Part shown: piece by piece, positions 10,209-27,978 of the stretch
How the letters are laid out: every line of letters begins with the position of its first letter
How positions within the stretch are numbered: the stretch's first letter is position 1
NCBI GenBank assembly: GCA_014879845.1
Contig: JACSRI010000163.1
Location: 1-64,000 of the forward strand
Source: Opitutaceae bacterium
Lineage (GTDB): Bacteria; Verrucomicrobiota; Verrucomicrobiia; Opitutales; Opitutaceae
Length of the DNA stretch: 64,000 nucleotides
Reading direction: 5' to 3'
Notes under the pieces: generated by a model
Seen by the model: only the letters and a program-made list of their open reading frames with translations
The model's database searches: none
What the model was told of the DNA's origin: nothing
Made by a program: the position numbers and the translations under genes

Positions 10209-10901
10209 ATGGAAAAACTGAGCAAGCGCTACAAGGCGGCGACCCAAGCTGTGGACCTGACCAAGGAATACTCGGTCCAGGACGCAGTGGCCGCCCTCTC
10301 CAAGTTCCCGAAGGCGAAGTTCGACGAGACCGTCGAGGTTTCCGTTCGCCTCGGCGTCGATCCCAAGATGGGCGACCAGATGGTCCGCGCGACCGTGGCC
10401 CTGCCCAACGGCAGCGGCAAGAAGGTCCGCGTCCTCGCATTCACCGAAGACGCTGCCGCGGCGCTTGCCGCTGGCGCGGAGTACGCCGGCCTCAAGGATT
10501 ACCTCGCCAAGATCAATGAAGGCTGGGTCGATTTCGACGTCGCCGTCGCGACCCCCGGTGCGATGAAGGAAGTGCGCGCCGTGGCCAAGGTCCTCGGACC
10601 GAAGGGCCTCATGCCGAACCCGAAGTCCGGCACCGTCTCCGACAACATCGCGCAGGCCATCAAGGAAGTGAAGGCCGGTCGCGTGGAGTTCAAGATGGAC
10701 AAGGCCGCCAATGTCGGCGTCGGCGTGGGCAAGCGCTCGTTCACCCAGGAGCAGCTCGTGGAGAACATCAACGCCCTGCTCGGCGCCCTCGGCAAGGCCA
10801 AGCCGGCCACCTTCAAGGGCAAGTATATCCACACCATGGTGCTGTCCTCGACCATGAGCCCCGGCGTGCGCATCGCCGCCGGTGAGTACTCGAAACTCTA
10901 A
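10209..10901 (+). CDS. rplA: Ribosomal protein L1
   Basis: MEKLSKRYKAATQAVD...LGPKGLMPNPKSGTV. Confidence 0.99.
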   Translation: MEKLSKRYKAATQAVDLTKEYSVQDAVAALSKFPKAKFDETVEVSVRLGVDPKMGDQMVRATVALPNGSGKKVRVLAFTEDAAAALAAGAEYAGLKDYLAKINEGWVDFDVAVATPGAMKEVRAVAKVLGPKGLMPNPKSGTVSDNIAQAIKEVKAGRVEFKMDKAANVGVGVGKRSFTQEQLVENINALLGALGKAKPATFKGKYIHTMVLSSTMSPGVRIAAGEYSKL

Positions 10902-10921
10902 TACACGAGGAGACACCAGAC

Positions 10922-11428
10922 ATGAGAACCGCCAAGCAATTCCTCGTCGACGAAGTCGAAAGCCACCTGCGCAAGTCCGACTACGTCTATCTTGCCAATT
11001 TCGACCGCATCACGGTCGAGGACGTGTCCAATCTGCGCAACCAGCTCGCCGCCGAGAAGGCCGAGTTTCACGTCGTCAAGAACAGCATCCTGCGCGTCGC
11101 CGCCAAGAAGCTGGAGTATCCCGACCTCGACAAGTGGCTTGCCGGGCCGACCGCGATCGTGGTCGGCGGCAAGAATGCCTCCGGCGTGGCCAAGGTCATC
11201 CGCGGCTTCTTCGAGAAGGCCAACAAGGGCGAGGTGAAGGTCGGCGTCGTCAACAAGCGCGCGTTCGGTCCGGATGAGGTCAAGGCCCTCTCCGAGCTCC
11301 CGTCGCTCGACGTCCTTCGCGCCCAGCTCCTGGGCCTGCTCAACACGCCCGCGCAGAAGGTGCTCTACGTCCTCAACGGCGTGCCCACCGGCCTGCTCAA
11401 CGTCCTCCAGGCCAAGTCCAAGGCCTGA
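10922..11428 (+). CDS. rplJ: Ribosomal protein L10
   Basis: MRTAKQFLVDEVESHLRKSDYVYLANFDRITVEDVSNLRNQLAAEKAEFHVVKNS. Confidence 0.97.
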   Translation: MRTAKQFLVDEVESHLRKSDYVYLANFDRITVEDVSNLRNQLAAEKAEFHVVKNSILRVAAKKLEYPDLDKWLAGPTAIVVGGKNASGVAKVIRGFFEKANKGEVKVGVVNKRAFGPDEVKALSELPSLDVLRAQLLGLLNTPAQKVLYVLNGVPTGLLNVLQAKSKA

Positions 11429-11564
11429 ACCTCCCTTTCGTCGGCCGGCGCGAGCCGGCCTGCGGAAATCACCACCAAGTAGAAACCTCCAAAGAATCAG
11501 GCCCGTCCCGCGTCCGCGGGATTAAACGCTCCTGTCGGAGTACGAGCCGTTCAAGGAAACAGTC

Positions 11565-11951
11565 ATGTCCACCATCACGAAAGACCAAGTCATCGAGTGG
11601 CTCTCCAGCCAGTCGGTTCTCGAAATCGCCGGCCTCGTCAAGGACCTCGAAGCCAAGTGGGGCGTCTCCGCCGCCGCGCCTGTCGCGGTCGCCGCTGTCG
11701 CTGCTCCTGGTGCCGCCGCCGCTGCTCCCGTCGAAGAGAAGACGGAGTTCAACGTCGTCCTCGTCGACGCAGGTGCCAACAAGATCGGCGTCATCAAGGA
11801 AGTCCGTGCCATCACGGGCCTCGGCCTCAAGGAGGCCAAGGACCTCGTCGAGGGCGCGCCCAAGCCGGTCAAGGAAGGCGCTGCCAAGGCCGAGGCCGAG
11901 GAGATCAAGAAGAAGCTCGAGGCCGCTGGCGCCAAGGTCGAGCTCAAGTAA
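11565..11951 (+). CDS. rplL: Ribosomal protein L7/L12
   Basis: [48 protein letters not shown]. Confidence 0.99.
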   Translation: MSTITKDQVIEWLSSQSVLEIAGLVKDLEAKWGVSAAAPVAVAAVAAPGAAAAAPVEEKTEFNVVLVDAGANKIGVIKEVRAITGLGLKEAKDLVEGAPKPVKEGAAKAEAEEIKKKLEAAGAKVELK

Positions 11952-11990
11952 AGTTGCCGCATCCGCGCACTTACATCCCTCGTTTTTCGA

Positions 11991-12017
11991 GACAGGCCCG
12001 GGTTTTCCGGGCCTGTC
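11991..12017 (+). terminator. Terminator/attenuator hairpin between rplL and rpoB
   Basis: GACAGGCCCGG-gtttt-CCGGGCCTGTC, perfect 11-bp stem followed by TTTCCCGTTT; position matches the classical L7/L12-rpoB attenuator. Confidence 0.8.
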
Positions 12018-12117
12018 TTTCCCGTTTCTGATTCCCGGGCGCCGTTTCAGGTAAAACGGCGAGTCCCGGCTGTTTGTTTTTCACCAACCGCCGCATCCGC
12101 ATCCACTCGGAGTTCCC

Positions 12118-15897
<3,780 letters not shown>

Positions 15898-15925
15898 CAC
15901 TTAACAGCACGCGTTCCCGAAATAT

Positions 15926-20050
<4,125 letters not shown>

Positions 20051-20082
20051 TCGGCGTCGCGAGCGCACGCTTGGCATCGTTC

Positions 20083-20114
20083 CGAGGCCGTTCCCTTCGC
20101 GGGGAGCGGCCTCG
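20083..20114 (+). terminator. Rho-independent terminator after rpoC
   Basis: CGAGGCCGttcccttcgcggggagCGGCCTCG then tgcTTTTg. Confidence 0.75.
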
Positions 20115-20152
20115 TGCTTTTGTCGGATACGCAGGTGAGCCAGCCTTGACTT

Positions 20153-20179
20153 CAGCTACTATGTGATACAAGGTAGCTG
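20153..20179. promoter_or_regulatory. Palindromic putative PadR operator
   Basis: CAGCTAC-ta-TGT-gat-ACA-ag-GTAGCTG, 27-bp dyad immediately before the padR-like GTG start at 20181; TTGACT at 20146. Confidence 0.6.
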
Positions 20180-20180
20180 C

Positions 20181-20531
20181 GTGTCCGATGTAGCACGGGA
20201 GCATCTCGAGAGCTGGGCGGTGCAGGTCCGCAAGGGCGTCCTGGAACTGGCCGTGCTCAACACGCTGCTCGAGGGCGAGCGCTACGGTTACGAACTGGTC
20301 AAGGCGCTCGCCGCTGTGCCCGCGCTCAGCGTCTCGGAGGGCACACTCTATCCGATTCTCTCACGCCTTCGCCTGCAGGGACTGGTCCGGACCCGGCTCG
20401 AGGAAAGTCCCGAAGGCCCGGCGCGCAAATACTACGCCCTGACCCCGGCGGGCCGCGATGCCGCCCGCGAGATGCAGGAGCGGCTCGACCACCTGGCGGT
20501 GGCCTGCCGCCACCTGCGACATTCCCCATGA
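20181..20531 (+). CDS. PadR family transcriptional regulator
   Basis: QVRKGVLELAVLNTLLEGERYGYELVKAL...SEGTLYPILSRLRLQGLVRTRLEESPEGPARKYYALTPAGRD. Confidence 0.93.
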   Translation: MSDVAREHLESWAVQVRKGVLELAVLNTLLEGERYGYELVKALAAVPALSVSEGTLYPILSRLRLQGLVRTRLEESPEGPARKYYALTPAGRDAAREMQERLDHLAVACRHLRHSP

Positions 20532-23152
20532 AAAACTGGACCCCGGCCGCCCGCGACGAACTCGAATCCCGGCTCGCCGAGCACCACGCCCGCCTTGTCG
20601 GCACAGGCGTCGATGCCGACGAGGTGGTGTCCGACCTGCGCCGTCACCTGGAGATCGAATTCGCCGGCAAACCGCCTCCGGCTGCCGGAGACGTGCGGGC
20701 GGCCCTGCGCGCCCTCGTGGGAGCGGCCACAGATCATCAGGGTGATGCGCCCACGCCGGAGGCGCCGGCCGTCGGCCGCGATCCTGGGGTGCCCAGGCTG
20801 CGTTATCGCCCTGCGTTGTGGATCTTTTTGGTGGCCCTGCCTCTCGTCACTCTGGCCTTCGAGTGGGTCACCGAACTGTGTGCGACGGAGTTCTTCGATC
20901 CGCTGCGCGGATGGGTGCAGATCGTCGCCGTTGCGGCCGTCCCCGCGCTCTTTGCCGGCGTTCTCCTTTTCCACGGGCGGCTCGGACGAACGAGCTCCGG
21001 GTTGTATCGCCTGCGTGTGGCCGTCGCGGTCGCGGTGGGCGTGTGCCTGTTCTATGCGTTCCAGTTCGTCGTGCTCACTCCGTTTGCCGTCGTCGGCACG
21101 ATCTACCTGGGGATCGGACTGCTGCCGCTCTCGCCGTTGATCGGCGTGCTGCTCGGACTAGGCGTGTTCAGTCAGCTATCGCGTCAGGCACGGCGAGATG
21201 GTGCGGCAAAGGCCCGGCGGGCATGGCCGTGGATATTCGCGGGTGCGGGTGCCTTGGTGCTGGCCGACCTCAGCCCGACCTGCGCTTCGCTCGGGATGCG
21301 CTGGTATGCGAGTCACGATCCGGCCACGCAGGCCCGCGGCCTGACGCTGCTGCGTAGCGTGTGGGTCGACACCGAGGACATCGAACAATCCTGGCGGGCG
21401 GCCGGTCCCATGACCGGAACCAACGTCGTGCTCAACCTGCTCACCGGGCAAAGCGGCCGGATCTTTGGCTTGGACTTCGAGCGGGCTAGATTCGCGGCCA
21501 CAGGGGCGGCACGCGACCTTGCCGACCCTGACTTGTGGCGCCGATCACGCGGTCGAGGTCGGGCAGGAGACGGTCGCTGGAGCGTGCTGGGCAACCTCGC
21601 CCTGGATGGCAGTCGCTTGGACGGAACGATCGATCCGGACCTGCTCTACGGCTACGTCGAATGGACGATGACCCTGCGCAATTCCGAGTCGTGGCCGCTC
21701 GAAGGGCGCGCCACGCTGCAGCTTCCACCGGGCGGCGTGGTTTCGCGTGTCACGCTCTGGATCGCCGGCGAGGAACGTGAGGCCGCATTCGCCGGACGTG
21801 CGGCCGCGACCCAGGCCTATGAGTCGGTCGCGATCGTGCAGCGTCGCGATCCGATCCTCGTGACCACGGCCGGTCCGGATCGCGCGCGGTTGCGCTGCTT
21901 TCCGGTCCCGGCCTCGGGAGAGATGAAGTTCCGGCTTGGCATCACCTTCCCGCTGCGACCCACGCCCGACGGAGCCGCCGCGGAGGTGTGCCTGCCGTCG
22001 GTCATCGAGTCGAACTTCATGATCCCGGGCGCGCTGCAGCACTCCCTTTGGGTGAGCCGTGCCGGCACCGACGGAGTGCGTGTCGAAGATGCGGATACAC
22101 GATCGCTGCGTGGGCCTGTCGGGCGCGATGCGCTCAGGGCGCTGTTCGTGCGCGTGAGCCGGGACGCCTCCGTCGGGCGCGTCGTCGCGCGGGGCGTCGA
22201 TGATACTGCGGTCATCGTGCAGCAGCTGGGCCGGGCGAAGGTGCCAGGACGGCGCCTGATGATCGTCGTCGATGGCAATCCGCGGGTGCTGCGCGGCTGT
22301 GGGACGGCGTTGGCGCAGTGTGTCGCGGGAGTGGGCCCGGTGGATACCGCCCTCTGGTGCGCGCTCGACCGTCCGGTTCACCGCGACTTCCCGGGTCCGG
22401 AGGCGGCACGGGCCTGGCTCACTGAGGGCGTTGACGCGGGGGAGATGTCCGATGCGAACGGCGGCACGGTCGCGATCCCGCGGCGCGGGGGCTTTGATAA
22501 CGGCCCGGCTCTGGTCGCGGCTCTGACCGAATGCGCCGGCTCGGAGGGTGGGGGCGTGGTCATCTGGGTTCACGGCCCACAGGTCGGAAGCGCGGGCTCG
22601 GCCGAGGCAGTGCGCCAGGTCCTGGAGCGGACGCAGGGGCGCGCGCGCCTGGTAACCGTCTGTGCCGTCCCGGGAAGGAATGACCTGTTGGATGCACTGG
22701 ACGGGAGACCGGAGGTCCGCGGAGCCGGGGCGCTCGAGGCGGGCGCCCTGCGCCAAGCCATCCTGCGGCAGGCTGGGGATGCGGCCGTCGACGTGACCCG
22801 CCACGTAGAGATGGCCTCATCGGTGGCGACCGGAGCGACGGTCGCGCCGACGCGGCATCTCGCGCGACTCTGGGCCGCGGAGGAGGCGGCGCGCCTGATG
22901 GCCCGAGGACCCGCGCGCCAAGCCGAAGCTGTGGCACTTGCGGTCAAGCACCAGGTCGTGACCCCCGTGTCGGGCGCAGTCGTGCTCGAGACTCAGCAGC
23001 AGTATGACGCGCATGGCCTCAGCCCGGTCGATCCGGCGTCGGTCCCCTCGGTGCCGGAGAGGGCTTCGATCCTCGTCGTGTTTCTGGCGGGAGGGGCGAT
23101 CACCGCGGCGGCCGTGATCCGGCGACGAGTGTGTCGACGAGCGACGTCATGA
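20528..23152 (+). CDS. Multi-TM membrane protein with N-terminal HAAS-like segment, VIT-like domain and C-terminal TM/Arg tail
   Basis: N-term DELESRLAEHHARLVGTGVDADEVVSDLRRHLEIEFAG (HAAS-like), several TMs, then YVEWTMTLRNSESWPLEGRATLQLPPGGVVSRVTLWIAGEEREAAFAGRAAATQAYE (VIT-like), tail VPSVPERASILVVFLAGGAITAAAVIRRR. ATGA overlap with the PadR gene. Confidence 0.7.
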   Translation: MKNWTPAARDELESRLAEHHARLVGTGVDADEVVSDLRRHLEIEFAGKPPPAAGDVRAALRALVGAATDHQGDAPTPEAPAVGRDPGVPRLRYRPALWIFLVALPLVTLAFEWVTELCATEFFDPLRGWVQIVAVAAVPALFAGVLLFHGRLGRTSSGLYRLRVAVAVAVGVCLFYAFQFVVLTPFAVVGTIYLGIGLLPLSPLIGVLLGLGVFSQLSRQARRDGAAKARRAWPWIFAGAGALVLADLSPTCASLGMRWYASHDPATQARGLTLLRSVWVDTEDIEQSWRAAGPMTGTNVVLNLLTGQSGRIFGLDFERARFAATGAARDLADPDLWRRSRGRGRAGDGRWSVLGNLALDGSRLDGTIDPDLLYGYVEWTMTLRNSESWPLEGRATLQLPPGGVVSRVTLWIAGEEREAAFAGRAAATQAYESVAIVQRRDPILVTTAGPDRARLRCFPVPASGEMKFRLGITFPLRPTPDGAAAEVCLPSVIESNFMIPGALQHSLWVSRAGTDGVRVEDADTRSLRGPVGRDALRALFVRVSRDASVGRVVARGVDDTAVIVQQLGRAKVPGRRLMIVVDGNPRVLRGCGTALAQCVAGVGPVDTALWCALDRPVHRDFPGPEAARAWLTEGVDAGEMSDANGGTVAIPRRGGFDNGPALVAALTECAGSEGGGVVIWVHGPQVGSAGSAEAVRQVLERTQGRARLVTVCAVPGRNDLLDALDGRPEVRGAGALEAGALRQAILRQAGDAAVDVTRHVEMASSVATGATVAPTRHLARLWAAEEAARLMARGPARQAEAVALAVKHQVVTPVSGAVVLETQQQYDAHGLSPVDPASVPSVPERASILVVFLAGGAITAAAVIRRRVCRRATS

Positions 23153-23520
23153 AGGCGCGCCTCGCACTTGCCTGCTTGGCCGGCCTCCCGCTCGTGGCGT
23201 TCGTGGCAGTGGTGGGTTTGGCGTATTACGCGTGGTCCGTCGTAGGACACTGGCCTGTCTACGCCCACCCGGACCCGAAGGATCTTCCGAATTCCGCATG
23301 GCGTCCGATCTTGCCCTGGATTGTCGCGGGAGCCGTCGCATCGGTCGTGCTCTATCCGCCGCTTGCCGCGGTCTCGCTCGCTCGCGCGAAGCTCCCGGCG
23401 CGGGTTTGGCTGCGAGAGCACGGTATGGGGCTCACGGTGTTCTGCTTGGGAGTCGGACTCTGGGCGATTGAGACGAGCGTGCGTGGGGAGAGGGGACTTC
23501 TGTCCTGGTTGCTCGACTGA
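23149..23520 (+). CDS. Small hypothetical membrane protein
   Basis: [29 protein letters not shown]..., about 3 TMs; ATGA overlap with the preceding VIT gene. Confidence 0.6.
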   Translation: MKARLALACLAGLPLVAFVAVVGLAYYAWSVVGHWPVYAHPDPKDLPNSAWRPILPWIVAGAVASVVLYPPLAAVSLARAKLPARVWLREHGMGLTVFCLGVGLWAIETSVRGERGLLSWLLD

Positions 23521-23719
23521 CTTCTGGGCGCCGCGCAGCGGGGATTCTGGAAAGCTGGGGCGGAAATCTCTCGTCGGCACGAGATCGTGCTTGTCATCGC
23601 TTCCACGGGGGGCCTTTTTCGACAGTTTCGTCGGATCGCGTCTGCACCGAACCGAGCAGCTCCGGGGTCCGGCCCCCACACCATATCGCCTGCTACGCTC
23701 CCGCCCGCCCGGGGTGCGT

Positions 23720-23749
23720 GAGATTTTTCAGGACGTTTCGAAAAATCTC
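23720..23749. promoter_or_regulatory. Inverted repeat upstream of the str operon
   Basis: GAGATTTTT-caggacgtttcg-AAAAATCTC (perfect 9-bp arms), followed by a possible TTGCCC (23750) - 16 nt - TACCGT (23772) promoter. Confidence 0.45.
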
Positions 23750-23806
23750 TTGCCCGGTCGGACTCGGGTGCTACCGTCCAAACCTTTTTCCACTTTTCAC
23801 CAGACC

Positions 23807-24187
23807 ATGCCCACCATCAACCAGCTCGTCCGCAAGGGCCGCCGCGCCGTCCGGGCCAAGTCCAAGTCCCCGGCGCTCGCTAGCAATCCGTTCCGCCGCG
23901 GCGTTTGTGTGCAGGTGATGACCCGCACGCCGAAGAAGCCGAATTCGGCTATCCGCAAGGTCGCCAAGGTGCGCCTGACCAACGGCAGCGAGGTGATTTC
24001 CTACATCCCCGACGAAGGTCACAACCTTCAGGAGCACTCGATCGTGCTCGTGCGTGGTGGTCGCGTGAAGGACCTCCCCGGTGTTCGTTACCACATCGTC
24101 CGCGGTACCCTCGACGCCCTCGGCGTGGAGAAGCGCCGCCGCAGTCGCTCCAAGTACGGAGTCAAGCGTCCGAAAGCCGCCAAGTAA
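23807..24187 (+). CDS. rpsL: Ribosomal protein S12
   Basis: [60 protein letters not shown]. Confidence 0.99.
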   Translation: MPTINQLVRKGRRAVRAKSKSPALASNPFRRGVCVQVMTRTPKKPNSAIRKVAKVRLTNGSEVISYIPDEGHNLQEHSIVLVRGGRVKDLPGVRYHIVRGTLDALGVEKRRRSRSKYGVKRPKAAK

Positions 24188-24199
24188 TTCGCCCAAGCC

Positions 24200-24673
24200 A
24201 TGTCACGTCGCCACAGAGCCACCAAGCGCGAGCGTCTGCCGGATGTCCGGCACAACAGCACCCTGGTCGCGCACCTCGTCAATGCCGTCATGAACAGCGG
24301 CAAACGCACCACGGCCCAGCGCATCGTCTACGGTGCGTTTGAGAAGGTCTCCGAGAAGCTCGAAAAGGGCGATCCGGTCGACATCCTCCTCGGCGCGCTC
24401 GAGAATGTCCGCCCGAAGCTCGAGGTGAAGAGTCGCCGCGTTGGTGGCGCCACCTATCAGGTGCCGGTCGAAATTCCGTTCGAACGCCAGGAGAGCCTCG
24501 CACTTCGTTGGATCCTCGACGCCGCTGGCTCACGCAAGGGCACGCCCATGCGCGAGGCTCTCGCGGCCGAGATCGTCGACGCTTACAACAACACGGGCAC
24601 GGTCGTGAAGAAGAAGGACGACGTGCACAAGATGGCCCAGGCGAACCGCGCCTTTGCTCACCTCCGCTGGTAA
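24200..24673 (+). CDS. rpsG: Ribosomal protein S7
   Basis: [47 protein letters not shown]. Confidence 0.99.
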   Translation: MSRRHRATKRERLPDVRHNSTLVAHLVNAVMNSGKRTTAQRIVYGAFEKVSEKLEKGDPVDILLGALENVRPKLEVKSRRVGGATYQVPVEIPFERQESLALRWILDAAGSRKGTPMREALAAEIVDAYNNTGTVVKKKDDVHKMAQANRAFAHLRW

Positions 24674-24677
24674 GCCG

Positions 24678-26858
24678 ATGTCTATTCAGATCGTTACGGA
24701 AAAGTCCCAGCTGTCGGCCTCCAACGCCGCGTCGCGTCCCGCTCCGATGGAGTGGACGCGCAACATCGGCATCGCCGCGCACATCGATGCCGGCAAGACG
24801 ACGACCAGCGAGCGCATCCTCTATTACACCGGCACCGTCCACAAGATGGGCGAGGTGCACGAAGGCACCGCCGTCACCGACTGGATGGAGCAGGAGCGCG
24901 AGCGTGGCATCACGATCACCGCCGCCGCCATTTCCTGCGCCTGGGTCGCCTCGGTCGGTCCCTTCAAGGGCATCAAGACCCGGATCAACATCATCGACAC
25001 TCCCGGCCACGTGGACTTCACCGCCGAGGTGGAGCGTTCGCTCCGCGTGCTCGACGGTTGTGTCGCCGTGTTCTGCGCCGTTGGGCGCGTCCAGCCGCAG
25101 TCCGAGACGGTCTGGCGCCAGGCCAACAAGTATCGCGTGCCGCGTATCGCGTTCGTCAACAAGATGGATCGCGTCGGCGCGAACTTTTTCGCCTGTATCG
25201 AGGAAATGCGCACGAAGCTGAAGGCCAACGCCCATCCGCTCTTCCTGCCCATCGGTGCGGAGGAGAACTTCAGCGGCCTCGTCGACCTCGTGCAGATGAA
25301 GGCCTACATGTTCGGCGACACCGATCCCTCCGACCCGCTCGGCATCAAGGCCGTTCCGGTCGAGATACCGGCCGACATGGTTGCCCAGGCCAAGGAGTAC
25401 CGTGAGAAGCTTGTCGAGGCCGTCGGCGATAGCGATGACACCATCGCCGAGAAATACCTCGGCGGAGAAGAGGTCACCGAGCAGGAGCTCCTGATCGGTA
25501 TTCGCAAGGCCACCATCGCCCTCAAGTTCACGGGCGTCATCCCCGGCTCCGCCTTCAAGAAGAAGGGCGTGCAGCGTCTGCTCGACTGCGTCGTCAACTA
25601 CCTGCCCAACCCGCTCGACGTCCCGGAGATCAAGTGCCAGGACAGCGAAGGCACCGAGATGGTGGTGAAGTCCGACGATCGTCTCAAGACCGCCGGCCTC
25701 GCCTTCAAGCTCTGGAGCGACCCGTTTGTCGGCCGCCTCGTTTTCGTCCGCGTTTACCAGGGCCAGCTCAAGAAGGGGCAACCGCTCTACAATCCCCGCA
25801 CCCGCCGCACCGAACGCGTCTCGCGCCTGTTGCTGATGCGCGCGATGGACAAGGAGGAGATCGATGTGGCGTATGCCGGTGACATCTGCGCCGTGATCGG
25901 CGTCAAGGATGTCATCACCGGAGACACCCTTTCCGACGAGGATCTCGATGTCCGCCTCGAGCCGCCGTCGTTCCCAGAGCCGGTCATCTCGATGTCGATC
26001 GAGCCGAAGTCCAAGTCCGACCAGGAGAAGATGGGCAATGCGCTGGCCCGCCTTTCCGCCGAGGATCCGACCTTCCGTGTCTCGACCAACGAGGAGACCG
26101 GCCAGACGATCATCGCCGGCATGGGCGAGCTTCACCTTGAAATCATTCGCGACCGCATGCTGCGCGAGTTCAAGGTCGAGGCCGAGGCTGGCAAGCCGCA
26201 GATCGCCTACCGCGAGACCGTGACCAAGGCGGCCGATGGCGAAGGCAAGTTTGTCCGTCAGACCGGTGGCAAGGGCCAGTACGGCCACGTGGTGATCAAG
26301 ATGGAGCCGAACGAGAAGGGCAAAGGCGTCGAGGTCCTCAACGAGATCGTCGGCGGTGTCATTCCTAAGGAGTTCATCAAGCCCGCCACTGAGGGTATCC
26401 TCGAGGGCACGAACAACGGCACGGTCGCCGGCTTCCCGGTGGTCGACGTCAAGATTCGTATCGTCGACGGCTCATTCCACCCGGTCGACTCGTCGGAAAT
26501 CGCCTTCAAGATGGCCGGCATCTTTGCCTTCAAGGACGCCATGGCCAAGGCCAAGCCGATCATGCTTGAGCCGATCATGAAGGTCGAGGTCACCGTTCCC
26601 GAGGAATACCAGGGCGACATCATGGGCGACATCAATCGTCGCCGTGGCCAGATCCAGGGCATGGAGAGCCGCGAGGGCGCGTGCATCATCACCGCGCTCA
26701 ACCCGCTCGAGACCATGTTCGGCTACGCCACCGACATCCGTTCCCTCTCCAAGGGACGTGCCAGCTATTCCATGGAGCCTTCGCACTTTGAGCAGGTCCC
26801 GTCGTCGATCCTCACCAAGATCGTCGAGACCTCCACTCGCGCCCCGGCCCGCACCTAA
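24678..26858 (+). CDS. fusA: Elongation factor G
   Basis: [58 protein letters not shown]; about 23-aa N-terminal extension. Confidence 0.98.
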   Translation: MSIQIVTEKSQLSASNAASRPAPMEWTRNIGIAAHIDAGKTTTSERILYYTGTVHKMGEVHEGTAVTDWMEQERERGITITAAAISCAWVASVGPFKGIKTRINIIDTPGHVDFTAEVERSLRVLDGCVAVFCAVGRVQPQSETVWRQANKYRVPRIAFVNKMDRVGANFFACIEEMRTKLKANAHPLFLPIGAEENFSGLVDLVQMKAYMFGDTDPSDPLGIKAVPVEIPADMVAQAKEYREKLVEAVGDSDDTIAEKYLGGEEVTEQELLIGIRKATIALKFTGVIPGSAFKKKGVQRLLDCVVNYLPNPLDVPEIKCQDSEGTEMVVKSDDRLKTAGLAFKLWSDPFVGRLVFVRVYQGQLKKGQPLYNPRTRRTERVSRLLLMRAMDKEEIDVAYAGDICAVIGVKDVITGDTLSDEDLDVRLEPPSFPEPVISMSIEPKSKSDQEKMGNALARLSAEDPTFRVSTNEETGQTIIAGMGELHLEIIRDRMLREFKVEAEAGKPQIAYRETVTKAADGEGKFVRQTGGKGQYGHVVIKMEPNEKGKGVEVLNEIVGGVIPKEFIKPATEGILEGTNNGTVAGFPVVDVKIRIVDGSFHPVDSSEIAFKMAGIFAFKDAMAKAKPIMLEPIMKVEVTVPEEYQGDIMGDINRRRGQIQGMESREGACIITALNPLETMFGYATDIRSLSKGRASYSMEPSHFEQVPSSILTKIVETSTRAPART

Positions 26859-26888
26859 AACCTCCCGTTCTTTGCCCGCTTGACCGCC

Positions 26889-27197
26889 ATGAAAGGCCAA
26901 CGCATTCGCATCCGTCTTCAGGGTTTTGACTACCGAGTCATCGACCAGTCCGCGACCGAGATCGTCGACACCGCCAAGCGCTCCGGCGCCCGCGTCGCCG
27001 GCCCGGTGCCGCTCCCGACCCGCATCGAGAAGCTCTCGGTCAACCGCTCCCCGCACGCCGACAAGAAGTCGATGGAGCAGTTCGAAATCCGCACCCACAA
27101 ACGCCTCATCGACATCATCGAGCCCACGGCTCAGACGGTCGACGAGCTCAAGAAACTGAACCTGCCGTCGGGCGTTGACATCACGATCAACGTCTGA
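26889..27197 (+). CDS. rpsJ: Ribosomal protein S10
   Basis: [48 protein letters not shown]. Confidence 0.98.
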   Translation: MKGQRIRIRLQGFDYRVIDQSATEIVDTAKRSGARVAGPVPLPTRIEKLSVNRSPHADKKSMEQFEIRTHKRLIDIIEPTAQTVDELKKLNLPSGVDITINV

Positions 27198-27269
27198 GCC
27201 GCATGGAGTAACCCTTCACTAGACAGGTCTGCAGACAGATAGGGTCCGGCGCTCCCGGATCCATCTAAT

Positions 27270-27310
27270 GTAGGTCGAAACTGAAACGTCCCGCCCGCGG
27301 GGACACCTAC
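27270..27310 (+). promoter_or_regulatory. Candidate structured leader upstream of rplC
   Basis: GTAGGT-[cgaaactgaaac]-GTCCC-gcccgcg..GGGAC-ACCTAC: two stacked stems with a 12-nt one-sided bulge, 12 nt before the rplC ATG. Confidence 0.4.
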
Positions 27311-27322
27311 CGCTTAGAAAAC

Positions 27323-27961
27323 ATGATCAACACTCTATTGGGTACGAAGCTGGGCATGACCCAGGTTTACGACGGCGACAACGTCCTCGTTCCCGTCACC
27401 GTCGTCGAGGCAGGTCCCTGCCCGGTGGTGCAGGTCAAGTCGCCCGAGAAGGATGGCTACCATGCTGTCCAGATCGGCTTCCTCAAGACCAAGGCACACC
27501 GTATCAACGATCCGGAGACCGGGCACCTCAAGAAGGCGGGCGTCGACGCGCACAAGCTCCTCCGCGAGATCCGTCTCAGCGAGGCCTCCCAGCTCAAGGC
27601 CGGCGACGTCGTCACGGTCGACGCGGTCTTCAAGGAGGGCCAGATCGTCGACGTCATCGGCGTGACCAAGGGCAAGGGCTTCCAAGGTGTGGTCAAGCGC
27701 TGGAAGGTCAACGGCGGTCCCGCCGCCCACGGCTCCATGTTCCACCGCCGCATCGGCTCGATCGGTCAGCGCCAGACGCCCGGTCGCACCTGGAAGAACC
27801 AGACGATGCCCGGCCACATGGGCCAGGAGCGTCGCACGGTGCAGAACCTGCGCATCGTGAAGATCATCCCCGAGAAGAATCTCATCCTCGTGCGCGGCGC
27901 CCTTCCCGGCGCGACCGGCGACGACGTCGTGATTCGCGCGGCCATCAAGGGTGGCAAGTAA
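27323..27961 (+). CDS. rplC: Ribosomal protein L3
   Basis: LLGTKLGMTQVYDGDNVLVPVTVVEAGPCPVVQVK. Confidence 0.99.
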   Translation: MINTLLGTKLGMTQVYDGDNVLVPVTVVEAGPCPVVQVKSPEKDGYHAVQIGFLKTKAHRINDPETGHLKKAGVDAHKLLREIRLSEASQLKAGDVVTVDAVFKEGQIVDVIGVTKGKGFQGVVKRWKVNGGPAAHGSMFHRRIGSIGQRQTPGRTWKNQTMPGHMGQERRTVQNLRIVKIIPEKNLILVRGALPGATGDDVVIRAAIKGGK

Positions 27962-27978
27962 CCGACGAGACACGCGCC

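Noticed and set aside
11443-11460. ggccggc-gcga-gccggcc hairpin between rplJ and rplL
   Set aside because: Plausible regulatory hairpin, but short and GC-only; insufficient support to call a specific element.
24288-26288. 666-aa ORF antisense to rpsG/fusA
   Set aside because: Overlaps unambiguous S7 and EF-G; composition typical of a spurious antisense frame.
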